The notes beneath the pieces were generated by a model. The model made no database searches and had not been told where the DNA came from. It saw only the letters and a program-made list of their open reading frames with translations. Below, piece by piece: positions 10,003 through 18,900 of a stretch of 64,000 nucleotides of DNA (the stretch's first letter is position 1; the number at the start of each line of letters is the position of its first letter). Origin of the DNA: Bathynomus jamesi (Eukaryota > Arthropoda > Malacostraca > Isopoda > Cirolanidae); contig JAJOZX010002361.1 in NCBI GenBank assembly GCA_023014485.1, positions 146,001 through 210,000 of the forward strand, in the 5' to 3' direction. The translations under genes were made by a program, and so were the position numbers.

Positions 10003-10461
10003 TTACACATTACAAGGGGGTGCTAACATATGGGAACTTTTTTTATTTGTGTCGCATAAATCAAATAATTTTAAAAAATTCATAAAACTCTTCCCACGTG
10101 ACATATGCATGAGAAACAAAATGCAATACAACCCGCATGTTTCAGTATAATATCCTTGGAAACGATATGGATTCCAAATAATCTCTGGCACGCCTAGTTG
10201 CGCTATAAACTTCACAATTTCCGAGTCATTCTACGGTGGAAATCCGAGTGAGTCAAAATAGTACAATCTTTCCTTAGTTTTAAAATAGATTGCAAACCAA
10301 TGAATACCCTCAGCACCCACAATGTCAGTGTTAACGACAACCTCGTACCAGTTTCTCATACTAGCCAGCTTCACTATTTCATTCTTTGCAAAAACACCGA
10401 TAAATTTGGAACGCGTGAAGCGGTCACTATTCATTACTCTCTGAATTGTATTCGCATTCAT
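10003..10461 (-). pseudogene. Adenovirus-type cysteine protease, left arm copy
   Basis: A C5/Ulp1-fold protease that in Polintons and adintoviruses matures capsid proteins. The His region is GIHWFAIYF, followed by YYFDSLGFPP (acidic residue) and ETCGLYCILFLMHM with the nucleophile Cys and its Gly. Length is about 152 codons, short for the family (about 200). One TAG replaces a Trp codon near 10230; otherwise the frame runs on further than in the right copy. The ATG at 10461 lies one base after the capsid stop codon on the same strand, a tight gene junction. Confidence 0.8.
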
Positions 10462-10462
10462 T

Positions 10463-11128
10463 TTAAAAACCTGTGGTGACGCTCCTGAGACGATCAACCT
10501 CTATTAGTGTCTGATTCTAGATCAGGGCCGACCAACCCCATGCCCGCGTGCCAAAAGTTGCCCGTTTGACTTTTGGAGGTTGCCCGCCTCAGAAATAATA
10601 ACTAAAAAAATATATTAATTCTATAAAAAAATTAAAATAAATAAAAAATTAAATAAAAAATAAAAAAAATTATTATATGCACAATCAGTGATATATACTG
10701 TTTGTTTTAGACGCCAATATTTCCCTACCCTTCAGAATCTTAGTGACTTTGCTACCGCCTCGACGTTGTTTCTTGTCGATCGCTTTACCACACAGAACAT
10801 TGTATTCAGAAGTAAGTTTTATTTGTAATTTTTAAGATTTTGTATTTAGCAAAAGTTTAGTATAAATTTACTTTGATAAACGGTTATTTACAGTTATTAA
10901 TTGTGATATTTTAATGATAATGATAAAATATTAAGGTGGCCCGCTTGACTTTTGATTTTTTATAAAGTGGACCGCTGACAAAACAACTTGGCCGGCCCTG
11001 TTCTAGATACACGAGTGCACTTATAGGCGCGTCTATAGGTTTGGCAAACTCCAACCTCACTGAGATGTTCCCGCTCTGTTGTGGACTTAAATGCGTATTT
11101 ACGCCAGCAGTTAAGTCTGGCGTAATGT
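10463..11128 (-). pseudogene. F54H12.2-like capsid protein, C-terminal part, left arm
   Basis: Encodes the terminal block TPDLTAGVNTHLSPQQ ... FAKPIDAPISALVYLE, matching the same block of the central copy. It is then cut by a hAT MITE (10523-11000) and resumes with the last residues before a TAA at 10463-10465. Proteins of this family (named after C. elegans F54H12.2) are common in arthropod genomes and, as I recall, correspond to the Polinton jelly-roll capsid component. Only the last 60 or so residues are present; upstream of 11128 the similarity to the centre ends abruptly. Confidence 0.65.
10523..11000. mobile_element. hAT MITE with perfect 8-bp target duplication
   Basis: Ends CAGGGCCGACCAA and (complement of the right end) CAGGGCCGGCCAA. 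It is flanked on both sides by TTCTAGAT (10515-10522 and 11001-11008). The right Polinton arm carries the unoccupied site with a single TCTAGAAT-type sequence in the same context. The interior is AT-rich with no transposase; GCCCGCxTGACTTTTG repeats near both ends. Confidence 0.9.
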
Positions 11129-11294
11129 GCTCTAAGCGTATGAAACCTATGGCTGATAATTTTTTCAACTGATATAAGCTGAGGACGCTACTCTCACGAA
11201 TCATAGATTGACTAATACTCGCCGAGGGAGGTGGCACTATTTCTGACTCGTCATAGCACGTTTCATCCATCCGTGTAGTTCACAATGCTGTAAA
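11129..11294. other. Unique junction segment in the Polinton centre
   Basis: Not shared with the right arm. On the minus strand an ATG at 11270 opens a frame (MDETCYDESEIVPPPSASIS) that runs into the truncated capsid block. It could be a fragment of another element gene joined during the rearrangement. I do not recognise it. Confidence 0.35.
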
Positions 11295-12546
11295 TCAGAA
11301 CTGTCCCTCTTTGATATGCCACCTACCCAGGTCTCTATTGAACATAGTGACTTTATTACAATTAACCCGTTAAACACAATTAGTTCCCCGAGTGCTCCTA
11401 TAGAATTCGTGATACCCAGCTCAGGTCCTTACTTTTTTGACCCGAGTTGCATGCACATGTTAAACTACGCATAGCCCATTCTTACTGAACGGACTGCGAT
11501 GATAGTTACGCTTCCTACCCTGAAACCAACTTTCTGCACTCCATATTCAGTCAGTGTGACGTATATTTAAATCAGACTAACATCTCGGCAGGCACGGGGT
11601 GCTATCACCTCCGAGCCTATCTGGAAAATGTCCTCAACTTTTCAAAAGAAGCTAAGGACACCTTTTTAACCGCCGAGAGGTATTACCACACTAAAGACGA
11701 GAATGGTATAACGGATAAATTTAAAAATTCTGAAAAGAAGATATACGAGTGTTTTGGACGCCTGCATACAGACTTCACATTCCACGAGAAGTTGCTTATG
11801 AACGGGGTGGATATGAAAATAAAGCTTACCCGCACGAACCCTGAGATCTGCATAAATCTGGAGACTGACCAAGAAGAAGGCGCGAAACCCGTTGTGATAC
11901 ACATCATGGAAACGTATTTGCGTATACGCCGAGTGAAATTAAGTTCCCCGAAGCAAATAGAAATTGAGAAAGATTTAATACACCAGAGTAAAATATCCAA
12001 TTAACAGGGTACAGATCAAACTGTACACGATCCCCGCAGTGCTGGCATCGAAGCAGCTAGAAAACGTTGCTCTTGGAGTCCTACCTAAAAGAATATTAAT
12101 TGGAATGCAAGACCACGCCTCGACGAATGGAAAATATAAAAAGTGCCTTAAAATTCAAGAATTTCGGCCTTAAAAATATTACTCTATACGTAAATGGCAT
12201 CGCTCTGGGTGGAGTAATGAATATGGATTACTCAACAGATGCTGTGTTCCCGCTCTGCACGAGAGCATATAGTAGTCTGGCTCATAATACAGGCGCCTGT
12301 GATGAACTTGGTTTTGGCATAACGCTGAAAGAATTTGTGGAAGAATTGAACATTTACTCATTTGATATTACGCCAGATTTAACTGCTGGCGTAAATAAGC
12401 ATTTAAGTCCACAACAGAGCGGGAACATCTCAGTGAGGTTGGAGTTTGCCAAACCTATAGACGCGCCTATAAGTGCACTCGTGTATCTAGAATCACAGGC
12501 ACTAATAGAGGTTGATCGTTTCAGGAGCGTCAACCCAGATTTTTAA
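11295..12546 (+). pseudogene. F54H12.2-like Polinton capsid protein, frameshifted
   Basis: The N-terminal signature SELSLFDMPPTQVSIEHSDF is typical of the family, followed by an IEF/PSSGPYFFDPS block. The middle is spread over several frames: FSKEAKDTFLTAERYYHTKD, FHEKLLMNGVDMKIKLTRTN and VIHIMETYLRIRRVKL. The last frame (12100-12546) contains GLKNITLYVNG, ITPDLTAGVNKHLSPQQ and IEVDRFRSV before the TAA. Family members are about 400-480 residues and the span here fits. Several frameshifts make it non-functional. The stop is one base before the protease ATG, so the two genes were adjacent and co-oriented. Confidence 0.7.
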
Positions 12547-12547
12547 A

Positions 12548-12928
12548 ATGAATGCGAATACAATTCAGAGAGTAATGAATAGTGACCGCTTCACGCGTTC
12601 CAAATTTATCGGTGTTTTTGCGAAGAATGAAATATTGAAGCTGGCTAGTACGAGAAACTGGTACGAGGTTATCGTTAACACCGACATTGTGGGTGCGGAG
12701 GGTATTCATTGGTTTGCAATCTATTTTAAAACTAAGGAAAGATTGTACTATTTTGATTCACTCGGATTTCCACTGTGGAATGACTCGGCAATTGTGAAGT
12801 TTATAGTGCAACTAGGCGTGCCAGAGATTATTTGGAATCCATATCGTTTCCAAGGATATTATACTGAAACATGCGGGTTGTATTGCATTTTGTTTCTCAT
12901 GCATATGTCACGTGGGAAGAGTTTATGA
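12548..12928 (+). CDS. Adenovirus-type cysteine protease, right copy (C-terminally shortened)
   Basis: An open frame of 126 codons starting MNANTIQRVMNSDRF and keeping GIHWFAIYF (His), FDSLGFPLW (acidic residue) and TCGLYCILF (Cys nucleophile). It retains the Trp codon that is a stop in the left copy. One T is missing near 12925 compared with the left copy, which closes the frame about 25 codons early, after MSRGKSL. The core is therefore open in this copy, but the tail is lost. It follows the capsid stop codon by one base. Probably not expressed now. Confidence 0.7.
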   Translation: MNANTIQRVMNSDRFTRSKFIGVFAKNEILKLASTRNWYEVIVNTDIVGAEGIHWFAIYFKTKERLYYFDSLGFPLWNDSAIVKFIVQLGVPEIIWNPYRFQGYYTETCGLYCILFLMHMSRGKSL

Positions 12929-13188
12929 ATTTTTTAAAATTATTTGATTTATGCGACACAAATATGAACGATAAAAGTGTATGCAGACAGATAAAAAAAA
13001 AGTTCCCATATGTTAATACCCCTTGAAATGTGTAAGGTGTATATTTATATTGTGTAAAGCTGTATATACATTTGTAGCTGTAGCCATTAAGATTTACGTA
13101 ACGGACACTGACCCTTTTTGTACATGCTTTCTGCTATTTAATAAATGAAAATATATTAGGTTTTGTTCTTATCCTCAAAAATACCTAC

Positions 13189-13326
13189 ATTAGCTCCTCT
13201 ACAAACTGGCACTCGCTGTCCCGTGCCAATACCACGACTTCTGTATCCAGATCGCTGGGTTGGCTGGGCGGAGAAACCATCCTTTCGTCAAAAGTAGCTA
13301 TAATACGATCTAACTCCGTAATGGTC
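13189..13326 (-). CDS. Exon 2 of the arm gene, right Polinton arm
   Basis: Single copy here, against two in the left arm. It follows TTTTAATTATAG as acceptor and ends at AT|GTAGGT, a slightly weakened donor. The frame stays open (LDRIIATFDERMVSPPSQP ... VVVLARDSECQFVEELM). Conservation of both splice borders and of the frame between the arms suggests they were under constraint when the duplication arose. The product is unknown. Confidence 0.45.
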
Positions 13327-13671
13327 CTATAATTAAAATAAATGTCACGAAATTGGATGCGGATAATTCGTTTTGTAAGCACTATATATGTGGTGAACAG
13401 ACAATTAAACATTTTTCAAAACGTATTTATTGCAGTGCTGCATTATCGTAAAAAATAATATTAAAGTTGCACCATATACATATATATATTGTTGCAATGC
13501 AATGTTGCAAGATGTTGCAACAATATATACAAATGATGATATAATCGCGATGGAAACAGAAAATAATTAAACACAATGGGAATAACTTTTACGTTGTAGA
13601 AAAATTCAGAACAAAAGGAATTTAGATTGCCAATTATAAACGAGAAAATACATCTTTAAATTATCGAGAAA

Positions 13672-13731
<60 letters not shown>

Positions 13732-13829
13732 TGCGGGAACAGAAAATAATTGAACATATTTTTCGAAACGCGTTTATTGACATCTTTTATAAGTTAACGC
13801 TGAGTGAACGGCAAAATATAATCACTTAC

Positions 13830-13969
13830 ATTTCAATTGAATTGCCTGTAGGATCTTCCACTGCGTCGCAGTTTTCAGCGATACTCTGGATAGATAAAAA
13901 TTCGTCCTGGTCTATAGCATTGAAGAGATGTAGCGCTGCGTGAGCGTAATTGACATCGCCCTCCAACAG
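13830..13969 (-). CDS. Exon 1 of the arm gene, right Polinton arm
   Basis: Encodes EGDVNYAHAALHLFNAIDQD and ends DPTGNSIEM at the same AT|GTAAGT donor as the left copy. The start ATGATG of the left copy is CTGTTG here, so this copy would need an upstream start; an open frame does extend back to an ATG at 14134, through sequence that is non-coding in the left arm. Probably a decayed exon. Confidence 0.4.
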
Positions 13970-14390
13970 GTCGTGGGTGTTGTACAAAGGCAGCTGGCGT
14001 GTAAGCCTGCTTAGCAGCCAACTCGAGAGCATGGAGCCGATCCACAGAGTTGTGATTGCGTGCTCCATGAAATCTGGGGGTGGCAGCGGTAAATTTTGGG
14101 CGGGGCTTGACTCGGAGGCATGTATAGCATCCAACCCGAGCGCCTGGGCCGACCCACAGAGTTATGATTGGCTGCCCCCATCAAATCTGGGTGTGCCATT
14201 TGTTCCGATGCGTGGGACGTTATCTGGATACAAATTTTATTTTTCTATGATAATCTTAAAGCTCCTATCGTAACGCAAACCTTGGAAAAACTTAGAGCAA
14301 ATATTGGTTTAAGATTTGAGAAACATCTGCCTGTTTTTAAAATTATCTTTAAACGTGGTTGACCCATGAAATCTTTGTTTACGCTCAGAT

Positions 14391-14535
14391 TAGGAATATT
14401 AAAATTTGGCGCCCTGTCAGAAATTCTTATCATGAAGCCGACCTTGGAACAATCACAAAGACACTAATGTCTTTGCGATTGCTTCAAGGTCGGCTTCATG
14501 ATAAGAATTTCTGACAGGGTGCCAAATTAATATTC
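14391..14535. repeat. Hairpin of the element's outer end
   Basis: GGAATATTAAAATTTGGCGC, then TCAGAAATTCTTATCATGAA, is followed about 40 bases later by its own complement ending TTAATATTCC. Arms are about 65-70 bases. The outer end of the right arm is thus itself folded back. Confidence 0.85.
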
Positions 14536-14577
14536 CAATATTAATATTCCAATATATATATATATATATATATATAT

Positions 14578-15808
14578 TAGTGATGTAGGTCACATCCGCA
14601 TCCGCACAACATCCGCACATTTTCTCGCATCCGCACCCGCATCCGCACTTTGGACTGCGGATGTCGTGCGGATGTGGACCGTTGAGATAAAACGTCAATA
14701 ATAAGTGGAAATTATCAAATTCTACTATATTAATAGAACTAGTTCATTGTGCGCAAAAGTGATGCAAGCGACAAGACGAGAGGCTGTTCTTGTATGAAGT
14801 TACTCTCTTGCAACCTACTTAGATCCACGTTACAAAGCTGTTATTTTCACCTAGTACATTAGAACGAGTTAAATCATCACTTGGCAAAGCAGTTGAAGAG
14901 CTTCAATCTCTTGAATCTGTCGCTTCGCCACCCACCAAAAGAATAAAAGTTTCAGTGACAGAACCAACACCTTCAACAAGCAAATCTATCACAGAATCTC
15001 TCTCTCAGTTTTTTGAGTCAAGCAGCAATGACGAGACCTACGCGATGATGTCAAAAGATGTAGTAAAAATGATCGAGAGCTATCACCAAGAAAAACGCCT
15101 GGCTGCATGTGATAATCCTATTAGTTGGTGGAAAAATACGCAGAATATCTACATACTTGAGTAAACTTGCAAGGAAACATTTAGCCTGTCCTCCAACAAG
15201 CGTGCCAAGCGAGAGATTATTTAGCAGTGCTGGATTAATATATGATGAAAAGAGAAACAGACTGGCAGCAGAAAAGGCAGAAAAATTAATGTTCATTAAG
15301 CATAACCTTCCTATAATTAAGTTTGAATATTAAACGATGAACATCTTAGTTTACTTTATTTTAATTACTCATTTATAAATATGCCTAATAAAACTTTAAA
15401 CTTAATATAAATAGTTATCAAGCTAATTAAAGATCTCTTTCTATAAGGGTGGAGGTTGGGGAAAGAGGTCGGGTAACACAATTATGATTTCTAATTGTGG
15501 CTGAAACTCAACAAAATATAACGAATTTATTTGCAGACGAATTCACTAATTGATTTCTGCATTAGTTAGATGCTTGCTATTATTTTATATGTTCAGGGAA
15601 AAGTACAGCAATTATTGTACAATTAATCAATTATACTACATTATAGCTACAGCTCTCTCTATATAATAACTTATTATATACGTTAAACACAACAAATCTC
15701 GAATATATCCTAAAAAATAACGAAAATGTAGACATCCGCATCCGCGGATGTTGAAATCAAACATCTGCATCCGCAGATGTGAAAAAAATGACATCCGCTA
15801 CATCACTA
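14578..15808 (+). mobile_element. hAT transposon, about 1.2 kb, internally decayed
   Basis: Terminal repeats TAGTGATGTAG ... CTACATCACTA, followed inside by repeated ACATCCGCATCCGC subterminal motifs on both sides. Both flanks are (TA)n, so the 8-bp target duplication (ATATATAT) cannot be scored. The transposase keeps only its C-terminal third. Confidence 0.85.
14812..15333 (+). pseudogene. hAT transposase, C-terminal part with dimerisation domain
   Basis: The sequence starts in ATYLDPRYKAVIF, shifts frame, then runs through a Ser/Thr-rich linker (KVSVTEPTPSTSKSITESL). A further shift near 15150 leads to the hATC block CPPTSVPSERLFSSAGLIYD and KRNRLAAEKAEKLMFIKHNL before a TAA. This block dimerises the transposase in ZBED/hobo relatives. 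Catalytic and BED-finger regions are absent. Confidence 0.85.
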
Positions 15809-16829
15809 ATATATATATAGATACACAGAGAGAGAGATAGAGATAAATAGATAGATGGACGGGGAGGCTGATAGATAGACAGACATATGTATCGTTGAAA
15901 CTCGGAACTGAAAAATACAGGTGCATGATTCTTCAGGTGCATGATGCACCGTGTGTTTCCGTTAGCGTAACTTTGTTATTATTATGCTAAGATAAAAATA
16001 TTGTGAATGTAATTTCTCGACAAGAGTCGAGAAGTTGCGATGAATTTTCCTTTGTTTATTTATATGACAAGAAAAATAACAGAAATCGTGATGAGGTTTT
16101 TAGCTAGTGATTGTGCGAGTTTTTATCAGCCTTTAGAGCCGTGTATTGTTTATTAAACAAAAAGGAGGTTTCAGCTTTGCTTACAACTTTTAGTTTGATT
16201 ATCTTATCGTAAACCTTGGAATGCGTGAACATCCAATAAATCAACAGATGTATCAGAAATTCTTATGTCGCAGACCTTGGAGCAATCGCAAAGACAATAG
16301 TGTCTGGACATTTTGAAAACATCTATGGGGATTTCAGTTCGCACCATTATCTACCCCCTTCCTGCGTAAACAATGGAAGATATTTGCATTTAAAGATAGA
16401 TTTGAAAATATCTGTCTCCATCACAGAAAACCTCTATTGTCATATATAAATAAATTACACAAAATATTTAAAAGAATTATCTGGAAGAAATCATTTAAGC
16501 TCGAGAGAGACGACATAAAAACATGCCTTTTTCTAAATTAAATAAATAATATTAATAATAAAGCTTAAAAAATAATAATAAATGTTCCCTTTTATAATAC
16601 AGTTAACAAAAATATAAAAAGTTATAGATCTAAAACTTTACTTTAAAAACAAAATAAACTATATGAAATTATACACTTCCAAGATTTTCAAGATTTTCAA
16701 AATTGAAATATATATATATATATATATATATCAGTAGTAGTAATAATAATAGTAATAATAATAATTTCACACTTACTTAGAACCGAGTCTTGAAAATCCT
16801 ATCAATGAAAGTGTGTTGTGTGTGTAGGG
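15809..16829. other. AT-rich spacer with a stray piece of the Polinton outer end
   Basis: No gene is seen. At about 16253-16330 the sequence TCAGAAATTCTTATG ... CAATCGCAAAGACA ... ACATCTAT matches the complement of the left-arm edge (7619-7675). The outer sequence of the Polinton remnant therefore occurs a further time here. (GATA)-type and (TA)n microsatellites and ATT/ATA repeats make up much of the rest. Confidence 0.55.
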
Positions 16830-17275
16830 TCCCGCGGATTTTCTTTCCGTAGGAATTGTTCGTTTATTTTTTATTTCGCACGAATTGTTTTACACCCGCC
16901 TTAGACTTACCGGGAGTTATTAGGGAGTTGTTTTCTTCCGTACGGTTTTTATTTTTTATTTCGTACCAAATGTTTTACACCCGCTTTAGACCTACGGTTA
17001 TTATTAGGGTACCCTGGATTTAATTTCCGTACGAATTGTTCATTTTTTTATTTTCCCCGTACGGAATGTTTTACACCCGCCTTAGACCTACGGGGATCAT
17101 TAGGGGTTTATTTTTTATTTTTTCGTACGAATTTTTTATCCTCACCTTAGACCTACGGTAGGGATTTATTTTTCGTACGAATTGTTTTATCCTCACCTTA
17201 GACCTACGGTAGGGATTTATTTTTCGTACGAATTGTTTTATCCTCACCTTAGACCTACCGGGAAACATTAGGGTA
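16830..17275. repeat. Minisatellite, about 50-60 bp units, related to the SINE tail
   Basis: Units contain CGTACGAATTGTTTTA followed by CCTTAGACCTACGG, with AGGGATTTATTTTT spacers. The last three units (17130-17272) are nearly identical and the earlier ones are diverged. CCTTAGACCTACAG is also found in the tail of the tRNA SINEs (complement strand). Confidence 0.8.
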
Positions 17276-17740
17276 CCCTGCAACCGTGGAAGGGCGCCCG
17301 GTTCGAGTCCCATTTAACGCGCGACGCACATGTGTCAATTGATGCCCGGAGGCGATGATGCCCGGAGGCACTGGTGCCCAGAGGCACTAGCTGATGGGCT
17401 GATGATGCCGGGAGGCACTGGCTGATTAAGCCAACTGGCTGATTAGGGGTCCTATAAGAGTGCGGCGGGGTGGCTGAAGACCTCATATGCGCTTGGCTCT
17501 CGCCAAGCGAAGACCCTTCCTCTGGGTCCCCTTCTCCTCCTCTCTCTCTCTCTCTCAGGTTAGGTATGCCCCTTTGGGGGGGGTGAGGCCGTCCTACCTT
17601 CTCCCCCAAAGAGGTATCCCCCCTTGCAACAAAGAGTGGTGGTGGTTTGCAACAAAGGGGTGGGTGTGGCACTCTTGCAACATTATGCAACATTTGCAAT
17701 TGCATTGCACTTAAGCATTTTGCGGTCATACTACTAATAT
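17276..17740. repeat. GC-richer repeat block: tRNA-like B box, GATGCCCGGAGGCA repeats, CT tract
   Basis: A B-box-like GGTTCGAGTCCC (17300-17311) is followed by several copies of GATGCCCGGAGGCA-like units (17341-17425), a (CT)n tract and CAACAAAG repeats. Likely a decayed SINE with minisatellite expansion. The open frames on both strands are repeat-driven. Confidence 0.45.
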
Positions 17741-17914
17741 CAATTGTTTCGATTTCCTTTTGTAGATTGCTGAATGTTCAAGACAATTTTCATGTCCACT
17801 TTTAATGTGAGTTGTCTCAATTAAAGCCATGCTAAGTACATTACCATCTTCTAACCAGCATTCGAGAAGTCTGATAAATCAAATTTCTGTGGCTGTTCTG
17901 GATTCACATTATAG

Positions 17915-18900
17915 TTTTCCTTCATTTAGGAGTCAAGACGTTTGTAGCGTAAAACATTTGTCAGATAGTCAGTCCGACAGTTTTTGTGGTAGACTACATC
18001 TATTGCATATGAACATCGGTTGGATTTATGACTGAACACAGTCTGACTTTTAATTTGTTATTCGCACTGTCAGCTTTCAGGTTTTTGCTTGCATTTTCAG
18101 TTGCTATTCTCTGAAAACGTTTTCCTCGTGAACCACTTTTATCACAGAAGAAACTCATAGATCTATCATAGATAGGAACAATTGATCTTATGAACATCAT
18201 GTCTTTAGTACTACTGCTGTTGCCACTGGAGATGTCACTGTCATGGCCTCCAAGATCATATTTCTTCTTTCCATAGCTGTCTTTTGTACGTCTGATGAGT
18301 TCTTTATTTGTTGTCTTCTGGTAACATGGTCTATGCCACGTAGCCTTCTCTGCAATCAAATCATATGATGAAACATTGTGTAACCCAGGGGTTCCCAAAC
18401 TTTTACCACCAAGGACCCCTAAATATTAACTCCGTACGGACATAGACCCCCCCACAAAAAAAATTATGAATTCAGTTACAAACTATAGTATATTTCATAA
18501 ACATAGATAGATTTTAAATTAATGTAAAATTAAACATTCTACGTTCATTAAACCAGTTTAATAAACACTTACCGAATGTCTAGTGTGAAATGGAAATTTA
18601 TTTTAATATAGTTAATGTTACTATTTTTCCAAAAGCTTAGAGACCCCCTGGAAGCTTCCTACAGACCCCTGGGGGTCTGTACAGACCACTTTGGGAATCC
18701 CTGGTGTAACCTACGAATTTCAGGAAAGGATGCATCTCCATATAGTGCCCTCTCTTTGATACAGTCTGAAAGTTTTCATTGGTTTGTAGGAGAGACCACT
18801 AGAACTTGCTAAGTGTCTTCCTGACAAATCAGGCACTTTCTGAAGTCAGTCTTTAGTTGACATTTCATTGCTGTCAGAACATTTAATGCAGCTTTACTCC
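17915..18900 (-). pseudogene. Unknown Cys/His-rich multi-copy protein, broken by a MITE
   Basis: The minus strand begins after an acceptor-like ACATTTACAG. It encodes MIEMRSKAALNVLTAMKCQ, then KCLICQED, then, across the inserted MITE, YDLIAEKATWHRPCYQKTTN, a Ser/Asp-rich linker and NNKLKVRLCSVINPTDVH. After a one-base shift it continues AIDVVYHKNCRTDYLTNVLR. The pattern CxxC ... H-x2-CY ... YH-x2-C looks zinc-binding. I recall similar proteins of unknown function as multi-copy families in arthropods, probably transposon-derived. It has stops, a frameshift and an insertion, so it is a pseudogene. Confidence 0.5.
18386..18703. mobile_element. hAT MITE with 8-bp target duplication GTGTAACC
   Basis: Ends CAGGGGTTCCCAAACTTTT and, as complement of the right end, CAGGGATTCCCAAAGTGGTC. 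Both sides carry GTGTAACC (18378-18385, 18704-18711). It interrupts the Cys/His-rich pseudogene, whose frame can be followed across the insertion. Confidence 0.9.

Larger units (their letters stand above)
7619..11128 (+). repeat. Left arm of the Polinton inverted duplication
   Basis: It pairs with the complement of the right arm through several long blocks: the outer AT-rich block (7663-7860), the promoter/exon 1 block (about 8100-8340), the intron blocks, exon 2, the protease, and the capsid end with ACGCCAG at the inner border. Divergence is modest and includes many independent indels, so this is old DNA and not a read artefact. Confidence 0.8.
7619..14466. mobile_element. Polinton/Maverick (adintovirus-like) remnant, head-to-head inverted duplication
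   Basis: The outer 3.5 kb (7619-11128) and the inner-to-outer 2.1 kb (12369-14466) are inverted copies of one another, flanking a unique 1.24-kb centre. Each arm carries, from outside inwards, a small two-exon gene, an adenovirus-type cysteine protease and the C-terminus of an F54H12.2-like capsid protein. The centre supplies the rest of that capsid gene. Protease and capsid side by side are hallmarks of Polintons/adintoviruses; no polymerase, integrase or packaging ATPase is seen. The left arm is longer because of a SINE, a hAT MITE and internal duplications. All genes are damaged. This is an old integrated copy. Confidence 0.75.
12369..14466 (-). repeat. Right arm of the Polinton inverted duplication
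   Basis: Complement of the left arm without the SINE, the hAT MITE and the duplicated exon 2. It holds the empty target site of the left-arm MITE (around 12485-12500) and so preserves the older arrangement. The outer end runs into a small hairpin at 14391-14535. Confidence 0.8.

Noticed and set aside
7619..14466. The inverted repeats as an assembly or fold-back read artefact
   Set aside because: Arms differ by many substitutions and indels, and by separate insertions with their own target duplications, which an artefact would not show.
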